From the NCBI GenBank assembly GCA_039028975.1, contig JBCCHB010000034.1, forward strand, positions 1 through 64,000: 64,000 bases of DNA, in the 5' to 3' direction. Shown piece by piece: positions 21,904 to 30,736 of this stretch (position 1 is the first letter of the stretch; every line of letters begins with the position of its first letter). This stretch comes from JAHBNG01 sp039028975. Lineage in GTDB: Bacteria; Chloroflexota; Anaerolineae; Caldilineales; Caldilineaceae. A program made the translations under genes and the position numbers. Under the pieces are notes generated by a model. It was not told the DNA's origin, made no database searches, and saw nothing but the letters and a program-made list of their open reading frames with translations.

Positions 21904-22950
21904 TTATGATTGCATCTTTGGTCTCACTGTTCTTCGTTCGATCATCGTCCCTGGTATTAGAATTGTTTGAGGGGTATGATACTCTTCTGCTAACAGTTTG
22001 AGAGACGCATCCACCATGCGATTAACAGGCAGACGAATAGTCGTCAGATCGTAAGCGGACCAACTTGCGGCTGGAATATCGTCAAAGCCGATTATCGAAA
22101 CATCCTCTGGCACGCGCAGATTACGCTTTCGGATCTGATCAATTATGCCAATGGCAATGATATCACTCGCACAGAAGATGGCATCAGGCGGATGCTCGTG
22201 CTGAAGCAGCCGTCGACCAGCCGCAAATGCCGATTCATGTGAATGGTTGCACTCTTCCCGCAAGACTAAGGGGCAATCTCGTTTTACCAATTGCTGGACA
22301 AAGCCCGCTTCTCTTTCACGGCTAGTAGAGGTGTTGGCAGGCCCTGAAACATATGCCATGCGTCGATGCCCCGTATCGACGAAGAGATCCGCGGCGAGCT
22401 GACCCCCGTGGAGGTTATCCGTACAAACTGTATGAACGGGTGTGTCTGGCGATGTACGGTTAAAGAGCAATACAGGCGTTCCCTGATTCGCACAGACCTT
22501 GGCCATCTCTGATGAGACTGTCGCTGCCATGATAATGAGCGCATCCACCTGATATTGAAGAACAATCGGAATCAGTGCATCCACGTCCTCGTCTGGCGGT
22601 ACATTGAAGAAAAGGATCTGTTGATTCATCTCCTGTAGCCGCTGAGAGAATATTTCTAACACGTAAGGATTATACGGGCTGCTCATCCCTCCTATGACCA
22701 CACCGATGATGCGACTTCGTTGGGTGCTCAAGCTGCGTGCCAAAGCATTGGGGCTATATCCCAACTGGGCTGCCGCGGCCATTACCCTAGCTCGCGCAGC
22801 AGGCGAAACGCTCGCCCCGCTGAAAGTTCGCGAAACGGTAGACTGAGAGACCCCTGCCACCTCGGCCACGTCAATCGACGTCACGCGGCGTGATTCATGT
22901 TGCGTGTTGCGTGTTGTGTGTTGCGTACCGTTGTTTGCCCGTCCACTCAT
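21904..22950 (-). CDS. LacI-family transcriptional regulator
   Basis: Up to 348 residues. The N-terminal helix-turn-helix reads TSIDVAEVAGVSQSTVSRTF, followed by the hinge ARSLSTQRSRIIGVVIGGM and a periplasmic-binding-type effector domain (CASDIIAIGIIDQIRKR, GFDDIPAASWSAYDLTTIR). The first 25 residues before the helix-turn-helix derive from an imperfect heptanucleotide microsatellite (TGTTGCG), so translation may start lower down, perhaps at the GTG before TSIDV. LacI proteins usually sense sugars or derived ligands and repress neighbouring catabolic genes. Its position between two catabolic blocks makes it the likely regulator of this island. Confidence 0.92.
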   Translation of the reverse strand: MSGRANNGTQHTTRNTQHESRRVTSIDVAEVAGVSQSTVSRTFSGASVSPAARARVMAAAAQLGYSPNALARSLSTQRSRIIGVVIGGMSSPYNPYVLEIFSQRLQEMNQQILFFNVPPDEDVDALIPIVLQYQVDALIIMAATVSSEMAKVCANQGTPVLLFNRTSPDTPVHTVCTDNLHGGQLAADLFVDTGHRRMAYVSGPANTSTSREREAGFVQQLVKRDCPLVLREECNHSHESAFAAGRRLLQHEHPPDAIFCASDIIAIGIIDQIRKRNLRVPEDVSIIGFDDIPAASWSAYDLTTIRLPVNRMVDASLKLLAEEYHTPQTILIPGTMIERRTVRPKMQS

Positions 22951-23021
22951 CCCATCATCTCATTCATCACTTCGACCCTGCTCAGTGCAAGCTTGTCTTC
23001 TCGCTCATCCCATTCATCTTG

Positions 23022-24296
23022 TCATTCCCCATACCGGCGCACCCGCAGGTCCGCTTGCTCCTTATGGCCCCAGAAGTTTTCAATGGCACATAGACGAGAG
23101 CAATATTCGCCGACCATGGCACTGGCCTCGGGCGAGACCTTTTGGTAAGTGACCGTCTTGATGAACTTGCCGACCCATAGACCGCCAGTGTAGCGAGCGG
23201 CTCCTTTGGTAGGCAGGGTATGGTTGGTGCCAATGACTTTATCACCATAGGCCACATTGGTTTCAGGCCCCAGGAAGAGGGCACCATAGTTGGTCATTTT
23301 CTCTAGGTAGTAGTCTGGATTTTCGGTGAGCACTTCCACATGCTCGGCGGCAATACGATCCGCCTCAGCCAGCATCTCTTCATGGCTGCTGACTAAAATG
23401 ATCTGGCCATACTCTTGCCATGCTACGCCTGCCACGTCGGCTGTAGGCAATTCCTCTAACTGGCGACCGATTTCGGTTTCGGTTTCACGGGCTAATTTTT
23501 CGCTAGTCGTTACAAGAATGGCGGGGGAGGTTGGGCCATGTTCGGCTTGCCCAAGGAGATCCGTGGCGCACATTTCAGCGTCTGCCGTCTCATCAGCAAG
23601 AACCAGAATTTCAGTGGGGCCAGCCAAAAGGTCAATACCCACCTTCCCAAATAGTTGGCGCTTGGCTTCGGCAACGTAGGCATTGCCCGGGCCAACCAGC
23701 ATATCAACCGGATCAATTGTTTCCGTACCCAGAGCCATGGCAGCCACCGCTTGAATGCCGCCCAAAATATAAATCTCATCAGCACCGCCCAACTTCATGG
23801 CCGTAATTGTTGCGGCAGGCAACTCGCCATTGATGGGTGGTGTACAAGCGATTACCCGCTCCACACCCGCCACCTTGGCCGTAATGACGCTCATGTGGGC
23901 CGATGCAACCATAGGGTAGCGCCCACCTGGGATATAGCATCCCACGCTGTTAACGGGAATGTTCTTGTGGCCTAGGATCACACCAGGCATAGTCTCTACT
24001 TCTACATCCTGAAGGGCCGCTCGCTGGGCTTGGGCAAAGTTACGCACCTGGGCTTGAGCGAATTTGATATCGTCAATGGTCTGTGCGGGAAGGCTGGCCA
24101 TAATTTCATCGATCTGGGCATCGCTCAGGCGAAAGCTCTCGGGCGACCATTTGTCGAACTTTTCGGAGAGTTGGCGGACCGCAGAATCTCCCCGCTCTTT
24201 AATATCGTTGATGGTGGCTTCGACGACTGCGCGTACTTGGGCGTCGGCTTCCTCAACCGGGGCAACGCCGATTCCGGTTTTGTGGTAGGTTGTCAT
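23022..24296 (-). CDS. Histidinol dehydrogenase family protein, probably HpsN-like
   Basis: A 424-residue NAD-dependent dehydrogenase of the HisD family. Conserved segments are VGCYIPGGRYPMVASAHM, GPGNAYVAEAKRQLFGKVGI, LLAGPTEILVLADE, LGQAEHGP and NHTLPTKGAARYTGGLWVG. The C-terminus FIKTVTYQKVSPEAS...FWGHKEQADLRVRRYG is like sulfopropanediol dehydrogenase (HpsN) relatives rather than biosynthetic HisD. No his genes are adjacent. It probably oxidises an alcohol to a carboxylate in two steps; the substrate is unknown. It sits 71 bp downstream of the LacI start region, on the same strand. Confidence 0.88.
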   Translation of the reverse strand: MTTYHKTGIGVAPVEEADAQVRAVVEATINDIKERGDSAVRQLSEKFDKWSPESFRLSDAQIDEIMASLPAQTIDDIKFAQAQVRNFAQAQRAALQDVEVETMPGVILGHKNIPVNSVGCYIPGGRYPMVASAHMSVITAKVAGVERVIACTPPINGELPAATITAMKLGGADEIYILGGIQAVAAMALGTETIDPVDMLVGPGNAYVAEAKRQLFGKVGIDLLAGPTEILVLADETADAEMCATDLLGQAEHGPTSPAILVTTSEKLARETETEIGRQLEELPTADVAGVAWQEYGQIILVSSHEEMLAEADRIAAEHVEVLTENPDYYLEKMTNYGALFLGPETNVAYGDKVIGTNHTLPTKGAARYTGGLWVGKFIKTVTYQKVSPEASAMVGEYCSRLCAIENFWGHKEQADLRVRRYGE

Positions 24297-24473
24297 TTTG
24301 CTCTTTCTTTGTTATTCAATACTCATCATATATGCAATAAGATCAGCTATTTCCTGAATAGTTAACAAATCCCCATAGGATTGTGGATGGATGCCCGATG
24401 AATAACCCTGAGCCACATCAGCAATTCGAAACCTGGGATCAGACAGCATTCACGCAATTCTTGCAACATCTCC

Positions 24474-25472
24474 TCAGCCGTCAGTTGATACCGAACGCTC
24501 AGAGTACGCCTCAATCTGTGCATAGACTGCGGTCTCATCAACCACCAACCACTCGTTGACTATGCGCCCGTCCCGCAGCTCAAAGTGGGAGATGCCCAGC
24601 AAGGTTAGCGGTGTGTGGGTGGGGAGGCCATATCGACCGTATCCGCTTAGATCACCACCATAGGACCAACGCAACGCTACCCGAATTGGGCGCGCTTCCT
24701 CTTCTCGTACAATCACGTGATGGGGCTCAAATACCCCGTCGGGAATAGAGGCGAGAACGCTCGTCAGTAGATTGGCCGTATTGGAAAGACCGTAGCAGAC
24801 CTGCCCAGCAAACCCCTCAAATCGAAGAGCACGATCGTAGTTTGCACTCATGGAATTCAACTGCTTATCGGTCCAAATTGCTGCGTACGTGTCGATGATC
24901 TGCTGCGCAATCTCGGAGTCGCCATCGATGGCTAGACCATGAGGTGGGGACCATCGCGCTCGAAACGACTCGTTGCCAATGGTATATGTGTTGGGGTTCC
25001 TAGCACCCAATGTATAACCATGTGTAACTGGATCGAGACCAAGCTGCTGAGCCACGGCTGCCTGATCGGCAATGAGCCATTCGGCAACGATTTGGTTGTC
25101 CTGGCAGAGACAATCGGCAACCGCCAGGCGATAGATCGAACGGTAAGTGGCCGGTCCAAATGCCCCATCGTTGGCATGGGTAGCTGGCGAGCGGACGCGG
25201 TGGGAAGAGAGAAATCCACGCTCTTTTTCTCCGATGATAATATCTTCTGCCAGTAATTCGCGATCTGGAAACTCGTGCATTGTCTCCAGCGTGTGCTTGA
25301 TCACGTCGTCTGCCGAGTTGGTTACGCCGTGCGGCGTATGGACTGGACAATCAGCAGCATACCAGTCACGGATTTTCCCCGCGCCGCGCTCTTCCCAAAT
25401 TTGGTAAGTGATGTCGATGATGTACTGTTCTGGCGTTTTGAATTCGGGAGCGAAGTTTTGCATTCCCATCAT
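24474..25472 (-). CDS. Double NTF2-like (SnoaL-type) protein, paralogue B
   Basis: The start is taken at the ATG at 25472 (AAGGAT upstream; 25469 and 25463 are alternatives) because the frame further upstream runs into a family 1 repeat. The 332-residue protein has two SnoaL/NTF2-like domains. The first has IWEERGAGKIRDWYAADCPV, GFLSSHRVRSPAT and VAEWLIADQAAVAQQLGLDP. The second has AAIWTDKQLNSMSANYDRAL, RVALRWSYGGDL and VNEWLVVDETAVYAQI. It shares layout and many motifs with paralogue A. Together with the nearby hydrolase and cupin it repeats the gene content of the 16657-21597 block. Confidence 0.8.
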   Translation of the reverse strand: MMGMQNFAPEFKTPEQYIIDITYQIWEERGAGKIRDWYAADCPVHTPHGVTNSADDVIKHTLETMHEFPDRELLAEDIIIGEKERGFLSSHRVRSPATHANDGAFGPATYRSIYRLAVADCLCQDNQIVAEWLIADQAAVAQQLGLDPVTHGYTLGARNPNTYTIGNESFRARWSPPHGLAIDGDSEIAQQIIDTYAAIWTDKQLNSMSANYDRALRFEGFAGQVCYGLSNTANLLTSVLASIPDGVFEPHHVIVREEEARPIRVALRWSYGGDLSGYGRYGLPTHTPLTLLGISHFELRDGRIVNEWLVVDETAVYAQIEAYSERSVSTDG

Positions 25473-25490
25473 AATCCTTGGCTGGGTAGT

Positions 25491-25575
25491 TATACTGCGG
25501 TCGTTTTGAAAACAGGTGTTTTCCCAAGCTCTATCAGAGAGATCAAACACCTGTTTTCAAACGGAGCTGAGTATA
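25491..25575 (+). repeat. Family 1 hairpin element, copy 2
   Basis: 85 bp, almost identical to copy 1, with arms ...GAAAACAGGTGTTTT and AAACACCTGTTTTC.... It lies immediately upstream of the double NTF2-like gene and may carry its leader or insulate it from the hydrolase gene above. Confidence 0.85.
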
Positions 25576-25610
25576 GTTTATCTACGGATAGGCTAATCGC
25601 CTGTTCTACT

Positions 25611-26312
25611 TTACGATTTCAGCCAGGAGCGCATAGCCCGAGCGACGTGCTCGGGCTGCTCTAGGGAACTAAGGTGACCACATTGCGGTATAACCTGGAG
25701 CATGCTCCGCGGAATTTTGTTAGCCATTTCCTCATGAATCTCCGGTAGACAAAAGGCGTCCTGCTCGCCACATAGCACAAGGGTTGGACACTGCATCTGC
25801 TCCAAGTCAGCTCGGCTATCGGGCCGATTGATTTGTGCATGAATCTGATTAGCAAACCCATCGATGCCTACCTCCTCCGCCATGCTGATAATTTTGCTCC
25901 GAAAGGCGCCATCATTCTGCCGATCAACTAGCGACAAAATCGCCCCTGCTTGATTAGCCACAATCTCTTGAAACCTACCTGAACGGGCTGCTTCAACCTG
26001 ATTTAGCTGTTCAACCTTTTTTGCTGGCGTTATGGGTAATGGCGTTGTATTCATCAAGGCCAAATGGCTAATTGCCTGAGGTTTATGTCGCCATACCGCA
26101 AAGGCTACGATACCTCCGTATGACAACCCAGCAACCGCAAATCGAGTCGGCATCACGCTATGAACGTGCCGAGCTAACGCGGGTAGGTTGCCATGTTGGG
26201 ATGTATCAATAATGCGTACATCAGCGATGCCACTCAATGCAACTGCTTGTGCCTCCCAAAGGGCGGCTGAACAGAGCGTTCCTGGAAGAAGGGCTAGCGG
26301 AATTCGGCTCAT
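25611..26312 (-). CDS. Alpha/beta hydrolase
   Basis: A 233-residue hydrolase: LLPGTLCSAALWEAQ oxyanion loop, nucleophile elbow GLSYGGIVAF, acid LVLCGEQDAFCLPEIH and histidine QCGHLSSLEQPEHVARAM. It lacks a signal peptide, so it acts in the cytoplasm. The overall form is like enol-lactone hydrolases and methyl-ester esterases. It lies 8 bp downstream of the cupin B gene, so the two are co-transcribed. The preserved triad supports an active enzyme; the ester or C-C substrate is unknown. Confidence 0.9.
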   Translation of the reverse strand: MSRIPLALLPGTLCSAALWEAQAVALSGIADVRIIDTSQHGNLPALARHVHSVMPTRFAVAGLSYGGIVAFAVWRHKPQAISHLALMNTTPLPITPAKKVEQLNQVEAARSGRFQEIVANQAGAILSLVDRQNDGAFRSKIISMAEEVGIDGFANQIHAQINRPDSRADLEQMQCPTLVLCGEQDAFCLPEIHEEMANKIPRSMLQVIPQCGHLSSLEQPEHVARAMRSWLKS

Positions 26313-26320
26313 AAAATGGG

Positions 26321-26947
26321 CTACTCAGGAATCTCTTTGTCCATCCGTGTCTGAATGCGGGTCAATAGCGATGCATAGAAGTCGTCGTAATTGTCCGGCT
26401 TGATCATCTTACCATTTTCGTCAGAAGAAAACCCGAGCGCTTCGGCACCTGCCTCTACATGCTTGGCCCAGTACGGATCTTTGCCCTCATAGACGTTATG
26501 TTGATCGAGCACCACAAAGACTACACCTCCTTCAGGTTCATCTTTCTGCACCTCAAAGCGACGCCACAGACCGGGCGGCATGGAAATACAGTCCCATGGC
26601 CCGAGTTCACAAGAGCCTTCTGGCTCCCCATCGGGATCGTTACCCCAATAGAAGGTCCAGCGGGCTTTGAGAGGCAGGAATAGCTCGACATAATCGTGGG
26701 TATGATAGGCTGGTCCGTTGCCCGGTTCGGCATAGTGCATGCCAATTTGGAACGTATGTGGTGCCTCCAAATAGGGTTTAAAGTCCGGGTTTTCGCTGGC
26801 ACCATCGCCGATAAGCGAGTAATTTAAGCGTTGATGTCCTTCCTGAATGCTGTCAATGAACATGACGGGGATGGGATTTTGGCGGACGTCCGAAAAGCGG
26901 ATGATCCGTTTTTCCATCTCTTCGTTAGTGACTTTGGGGTGATTCAT
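26321..26947 (-). CDS. Cupin-domain protein (paralogue B)
   Basis: A 208-residue single-cupin protein, with GPAYHTHDYVELFLPLKARW metal motif and PPGLWRRFEVQKDEP second motif. By eye over half its residues match the cupin at 16657-17262, including MNHPKVTNEEM, VMFIDSIQEGHQRLNYSLIG and GKDPYWAKHV. It is the first gene of a pair with the alpha/beta hydrolase. A TAGCTGG heptamer is repeated three times about 30 bp before its start. Confidence 0.88.
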   Translation of the reverse strand: MNHPKVTNEEMEKRIIRFSDVRQNPIPVMFIDSIQEGHQRLNYSLIGDGASENPDFKPYLEAPHTFQIGMHYAEPGNGPAYHTHDYVELFLPLKARWTFYWGNDPDGEPEGSCELGPWDCISMPPGLWRRFEVQKDEPEGGVVFVVLDQHNVYEGKDPYWAKHVEAGAEALGFSSDENGKMIKPDNYDDFYASLLTRIQTRMDKEIPE

Positions 26948-27130
26948 AATACTTTATCTCCGTATTGGTAGCTGGTAGCTGGTAGCTGATAACAGCCCAC
27001 CAGCAAACGACCCCAGGGCAGAGGCAAGAAACAGATCCGAATTATCTCAATTTGCTATCGATAGTGTCTGTTTCCTGAAAGGTGATAGTTGATAGCCAAT
27101 GACTAGCGGCAAGCGATTAACAACCAAATA

Positions 27131-27961
27131 CTATTTTACCGCCCCCATCGTTAGCCCCTCTACAAAGTGACGGCGAATGGTCAACGATAAGATAAATACT
27201 GGAATCATGATGACCAATCCCGTTGCAGACATCCAATCCCAACGGATACCCTCTGCCGTATTGGTGCTGAGCAGACCGACGGTAAGCGTTCGGGCATTAC
27301 GGTTGGTGAGGATAAGCGCGAATAGAAATTCGTTCCAAGCCATAATAAAGGCAAAGACACCAGCCGTAATAACGCCAGGCGCTAAAAGCGGTAACGTTAC
27401 ATGGCGTAGCACCTGGAATTCGTTACAGCCGTCAACCACCGCAGCCTCTTCGATCTCTTGAGGCAAGGCGTCGACAAAACCTTTGATCATCCAAATAGCA
27501 TAGGGCAACACAATGGCTAGGTTGACCCAGATCAGGGCAGTCAGCGTATCAACAAGCTGCAAGCGTCGGAAGAGCGAAAAGAAGGGCAGAATGACTACAA
27601 CTGGCGGTAAAAATTGAGTAACCAAAATCCAAATGAGGAGCGGCTGCTGTCCCCGGAATCGATATCGTGAGAAGACATAGGCCGCCATAACTGCCATCGG
27701 TATGGCAATCAAAATTGTGATGCCCGACATCAAAAAACTATTTAAGGCTAAGGGGCCAAACTGCAGCGGCTTTGTGAAGATGGCTGTAAATGCATCTAAA
27801 CTAGGTGTAAAGAAGGCTTCGGTGGTAAAGACCAACCTTTCGGGCTTAAAGGCAGTAATGAGCAGCCAAAAGATGGGAAAAGCAATAAAGAGTAAGATAA
27901 GAACACCAGAAAGAAAGTTTCCCAGTGCGTTTAGCTGCTTCCGTAACACAAAGGAATTCAT
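27131..27961 (-). CDS. ABC transporter permease, MalG/UgpE type
   Basis: The start is set at the ATG at 27961, one base after the stop of the other permease and behind a GGGAGGGG ribosome site, giving 276 residues. It is a CUT1-type carbohydrate permease with six membrane segments and the EAA loop EEAAVVDGCNEFQVLRHVTL. The C-terminal RRHFVEGLTMGAVK is typical of the MalG subgroup. It forms the channel with the adjacent MalF-type subunit. No ATPase gene is nearby, so a shared MsmK/UgpC-like ATPase elsewhere probably energises it. Confidence 0.95.
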   Translation of the reverse strand: MNSFVLRKQLNALGNFLSGVLILLFIAFPIFWLLITAFKPERLVFTTEAFFTPSLDAFTAIFTKPLQFGPLALNSFLMSGITILIAIPMAVMAAYVFSRYRFRGQQPLLIWILVTQFLPPVVVILPFFSLFRRLQLVDTLTALIWVNLAIVLPYAIWMIKGFVDALPQEIEEAAVVDGCNEFQVLRHVTLPLLAPGVITAGVFAFIMAWNEFLFALILTNRNARTLTVGLLSTNTAEGIRWDWMSATGLVIMIPVFILSLTIRRHFVEGLTMGAVK

Positions 27962-27962
27962 G

Positions 27963-28835
27963 CTAAATCCCCTCCCGATAGAGCGCCCGTACATAGAAGT
28001 ATGCAAAGACAGTCAGCGCCAAAATAAGCACGTAACCTAGCGCGGAAGCATACCCCATATCTAGGGTTTCAAAGCCAACCTTGTAGACATAGTGGTTGAG
28101 GGTTTGGGTGGCTCGACCAGGACCACCTCCTGTCATAGTAACAACTTGGTCGAACATCTTCAGTGAAAAGATCGTTTTGAGTAGCGTAATAATGACAATA
28201 ACAGGACTCAGTAACGGTAGGGTGATGTAGCGAAATAGCTGCCAGTTAGAGGTACCCTGCACTCGAGCCGCCTCAAAGATATCGGGCGAGATGCTGCCTA
28301 GCGCGCCAATAAACATAAGCGCAATCAGAGGTGCCCATCCCCATACTTCTGAAATAGCCAACCAGAAGAGCGCCCAAAAGTTGTGGGAGAGCCAGACCAG
28401 ATCCTTAGCCCACGGGAAGGCGCTATCCAGCAACTGATCCAGAATACCATAGGACGGGTTGAGCATGAAGCGGAATGAGTAGCCCTTTAATGCTGGGCTA
28501 ACAGCAAACGGGAAAATCAACAGCGTTTTAAGAATCGAATTAAAGCGCCCAGGCTTCTGCAAAACCATCGCAATGGCCAACCCAATAACTACTGACAAGA
28601 CCACTGACACCACCGTAAAGATCAGCGTAACGCTAATGCTGTTCCAGAAGAAGCGGTCGTCCAGTACACGCAGATAGTTATCCAGCCCGATAAAGTCCTG
28701 GGGTGTGCGCGAGCGATCCAAGCGCCAGCGCCGGAAGCTTGTCACCAAAGCAAAGAGCAGTGGATAGGTCGACGTAGCCAGCACAAGCAATATAGCCGGT
28801 GCCAGCAGAACATTTCGAGTGAAGCGGTTGCCCAT
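27963..28835 (-). CDS. ABC transporter permease, MalF/UgpA type
   Basis: A 290-residue CUT1-type permease. It has a first membrane helix after a short cytoplasmic N-terminus, a periplasmic loop with DNYLRVLDDRFFWNSI, and the EAA loop FEAARVQGTSNWQLFRYITL, followed by TMTGGGPGRATQTLNHYVY. It pairs with the MalG-type gene directly downstream. A structured repeat (28847-28959) separates it from the binding-protein gene. Confidence 0.95.
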   Translation of the reverse strand: MGNRFTRNVLLAPAILLVLATSTYPLLFALVTSFRRWRLDRSRTPQDFIGLDNYLRVLDDRFFWNSISVTLIFTVVSVVLSVVIGLAIAMVLQKPGRFNSILKTLLIFPFAVSPALKGYSFRFMLNPSYGILDQLLDSAFPWAKDLVWLSHNFWALFWLAISEVWGWAPLIALMFIGALGSISPDIFEAARVQGTSNWQLFRYITLPLLSPVIVIITLLKTIFSLKMFDQVVTMTGGGPGRATQTLNHYVYKVGFETLDMGYASALGYVLILALTVFAYFYVRALYREGI

Positions 28836-28846
28836 TAGGAGGTCTT

Positions 28847-28959
28847 TCGGTAATCAGTAGGTCGGTAATCAGTAGGTCGGTAATCGGTGGGCCGGTAATC
28901 GGTACATCGGTAGTCCACTAACTGACGTACCGACCTACCGAATACCGATTTACCGATTA
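28847..28959. repeat. Tandem and inverted repeat between binding-protein and permease genes
   Basis: Units of about 15 bp (TCGGTAATCAGTAGG and variants) repeat four to five times, and the second half (ACCGACCTACCGAATACCGA and onward) is their complement. The transcript can fold into a long stem-loop starting at the stop codon of the binding-protein gene. Such structures in malE-malF-type operons stabilise the upstream message and lower permease output; that role here is inference. Confidence 0.75.
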
Positions 28960-30378
28960 GTAACCAGCACGGTCCATAACGTCATTCACATCAGCCGCCG
29001 CCTGATCCAGGGTTGCCTGAACCTCGGCACCATTGGCCATGTCATTGATAGCGACTTCCAAAATCGAGAGGATCTCTGGCCACTCAGGCAGCAGCACCTG
29101 GGTGCGGGCACTTTCAAGTACCTCAGCACCGACCTTCTGCAGACCACCGTGGGCCTCGTTCACCTCATCATCGGCCAGAACAGAGAGACGAACGGCAACG
29201 TTGGTGTTGACAGAAGGATCGCTATCGTCGATAACCACAGACTTTTCGGTTACTTCACTGAGCATAAACTTCATGTATTCCCAAGCCGCTTCTTTGTTCT
29301 CCGAGGCAGAGTTAATACCCACATTCCAGATGTGACCGTAAGAAGCAGCGCTACCGCCTTCCCAACCTGGTGTCTTGGCAAAGGCAGAGTTCTCGCAGAC
29401 CTCGGCGGGATTGGTCTCGCAGTTGGTCATACGGCTGTACATCCACCACCAACCCACAAACATGGCCGCGCGGCCTTGGTTATACTCTTGATTCGCTTCC
29501 TGCTCATTAAAGGCAACAGAACCAGGGGCCGTGTATCCTTTTTCGATCCAGCTTATGTAGCGTTCTGTGGCTTCTACACCTTCTGGACTGTTGAAGATGG
29601 GACGGTTGTTCTCATCCAAGACATCACCACCATTACCCCACAGAAGCGCTTCCCACCAGAAAAGATTCTGGCCAGCATTGATGCCGTAATAGACAGAGAG
29701 CGGGTAGATATCAGGATAGGCTTCTTTGAGAACTTCGGCAACTGCTTCAACTTCTTCCCAAGTCGTGGGCGCTTCTAAACCCTGCTCTTCAAAGAGATCT
29801 GAGCGATAAAAGAAGAGGAAAGGGTGGCCACGCATGGGCAGACCAAAGCGAACGCCGTCAGCCGTCTCGCCAGCACGTAGATAAGCAGCCGGATAGTTCT
29901 CCAGATCCCAGCCGTCCTGTTCAATGTAAGAATCCAGTGGCTCCATGTACTGAGAAATGCTAGGACCCCAAGCGTCTACATAGGCGATCAGATCAAAGGC
30001 AGCAGAGCCAGCCGTTACCTCGGCAATAATCTTGCTCTGGAACTCGCCAAAGGGGACGTCACCCCAAGTAGCAGAGATGCCGGTCAGCTCGGTCAATTCC
30101 GAGTTACCGCGCTGGGCTAAGTTGGCAAACTGAGGTGCCGTGGGACAGCAGATGAGGAAGTTAAGTTCCGTGCCATCAAAGGGCTTGCCATTTTGCAGAT
30201 TGTACTGCTCTAGGGCTGCTGCCATTTCAGGGGATACCTCTTCCATGGCTGCTTCGCTACTTGCATCACTTCCAGCATCACCCGCAGGGGCTGTCGGGGT
30301 AGGGCAAGCCGTTAAGACTAGCGCCATTGCCACGAGGACGAGCACAAGAACCGCGGGCATTCGATACAATGCTTTCAT
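28957..30378 (-). CDS. ABC transporter substrate-binding lipoprotein (carbohydrate type)
   Basis: The start is placed at the ATG at 30378, preceded by AAGGAGAG, giving 473 residues. A lipoprotein signal ends in LVLTACPTPT and is followed by an Ala/Ser/Glu-rich linker. The mature part is a family 1 solute-binding protein with RGHPFLFFYRSDLFEEQGLE, PTTWEEVEAVAEVLKEAYP and GRAAMFVGWWWMY. Many aromatic residues suggest a sugar or glycoside ligand. It is the first gene of the importer operon and carries the only strong start signal. The ligand cannot be read from the sequence. Confidence 0.95.
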   Translation of the reverse strand: MKALYRMPAVLVLVLVAMALVLTACPTPTAPAGDAGSDASSEAAMEEVSPEMAAALEQYNLQNGKPFDGTELNFLICCPTAPQFANLAQRGNSELTELTGISATWGDVPFGEFQSKIIAEVTAGSAAFDLIAYVDAWGPSISQYMEPLDSYIEQDGWDLENYPAAYLRAGETADGVRFGLPMRGHPFLFFYRSDLFEEQGLEAPTTWEEVEAVAEVLKEAYPDIYPLSVYYGINAGQNLFWWEALLWGNGGDVLDENNRPIFNSPEGVEATERYISWIEKGYTAPGSVAFNEQEANQEYNQGRAAMFVGWWWMYSRMTNCETNPAEVCENSAFAKTPGWEGGSAASYGHIWNVGINSASENKEAAWEYMKFMLSEVTEKSVVIDDSDPSVNTNVAVRLSVLADDEVNEAHGGLQKVGAEVLESARTQVLLPEWPEILSILEVAINDMANGAEVQATLDQAAADVNDVMDRAGY

Positions 30379-30543
30379 TGATCTCTCCTTAATTTTGAAT
30401 ATGATTGGTGGTACAACGATTAGAAATTTAGTAGATAGCAATCTCTCTCATTTCCAGGAGGAACGACGAGAAATCTGTGCTATATCAACGATAAGATTTC
30501 TCGCCCCGCTCGAAATGACAATTAATAGATTGCTTCTATCTAC

Positions 30544-30628
30544 TATACTGCGGTCGATTTCAAAACAGTAGTTTTCCCTTACACTACCAGAGAGACCAAA
30601 CTACTGTTTTGAAACGGAGCTGAGTATA
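30544..30628 (+). repeat. Family 1 hairpin element, copy 3
   Basis: 85 bp with the common ends. The arms TTTCAAAACAGTAGTTT (30558-30574) and exact complement (30598-30614) form a 17-bp perfect stem. Compared with copy 1, several stem bases differ on both sides in a paired way. Confidence 0.85.
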
Positions 30629-30736
30629 ATACTGCCATTCGTGCCAGTTACGACGATTTCGGTGCTGCACTATTTCAACGCTTATGCAATAGTGGGGGGA
30701 TGCACAAGCAATGAACACATTAAGTCATTGGGATAC

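Noticed and set aside
29149..29778. 209-residue plus-strand frame within the binding-protein gene
   Set aside because: The minus-strand gene has a full family match and a good ribosome site; the opposite frame has neither.
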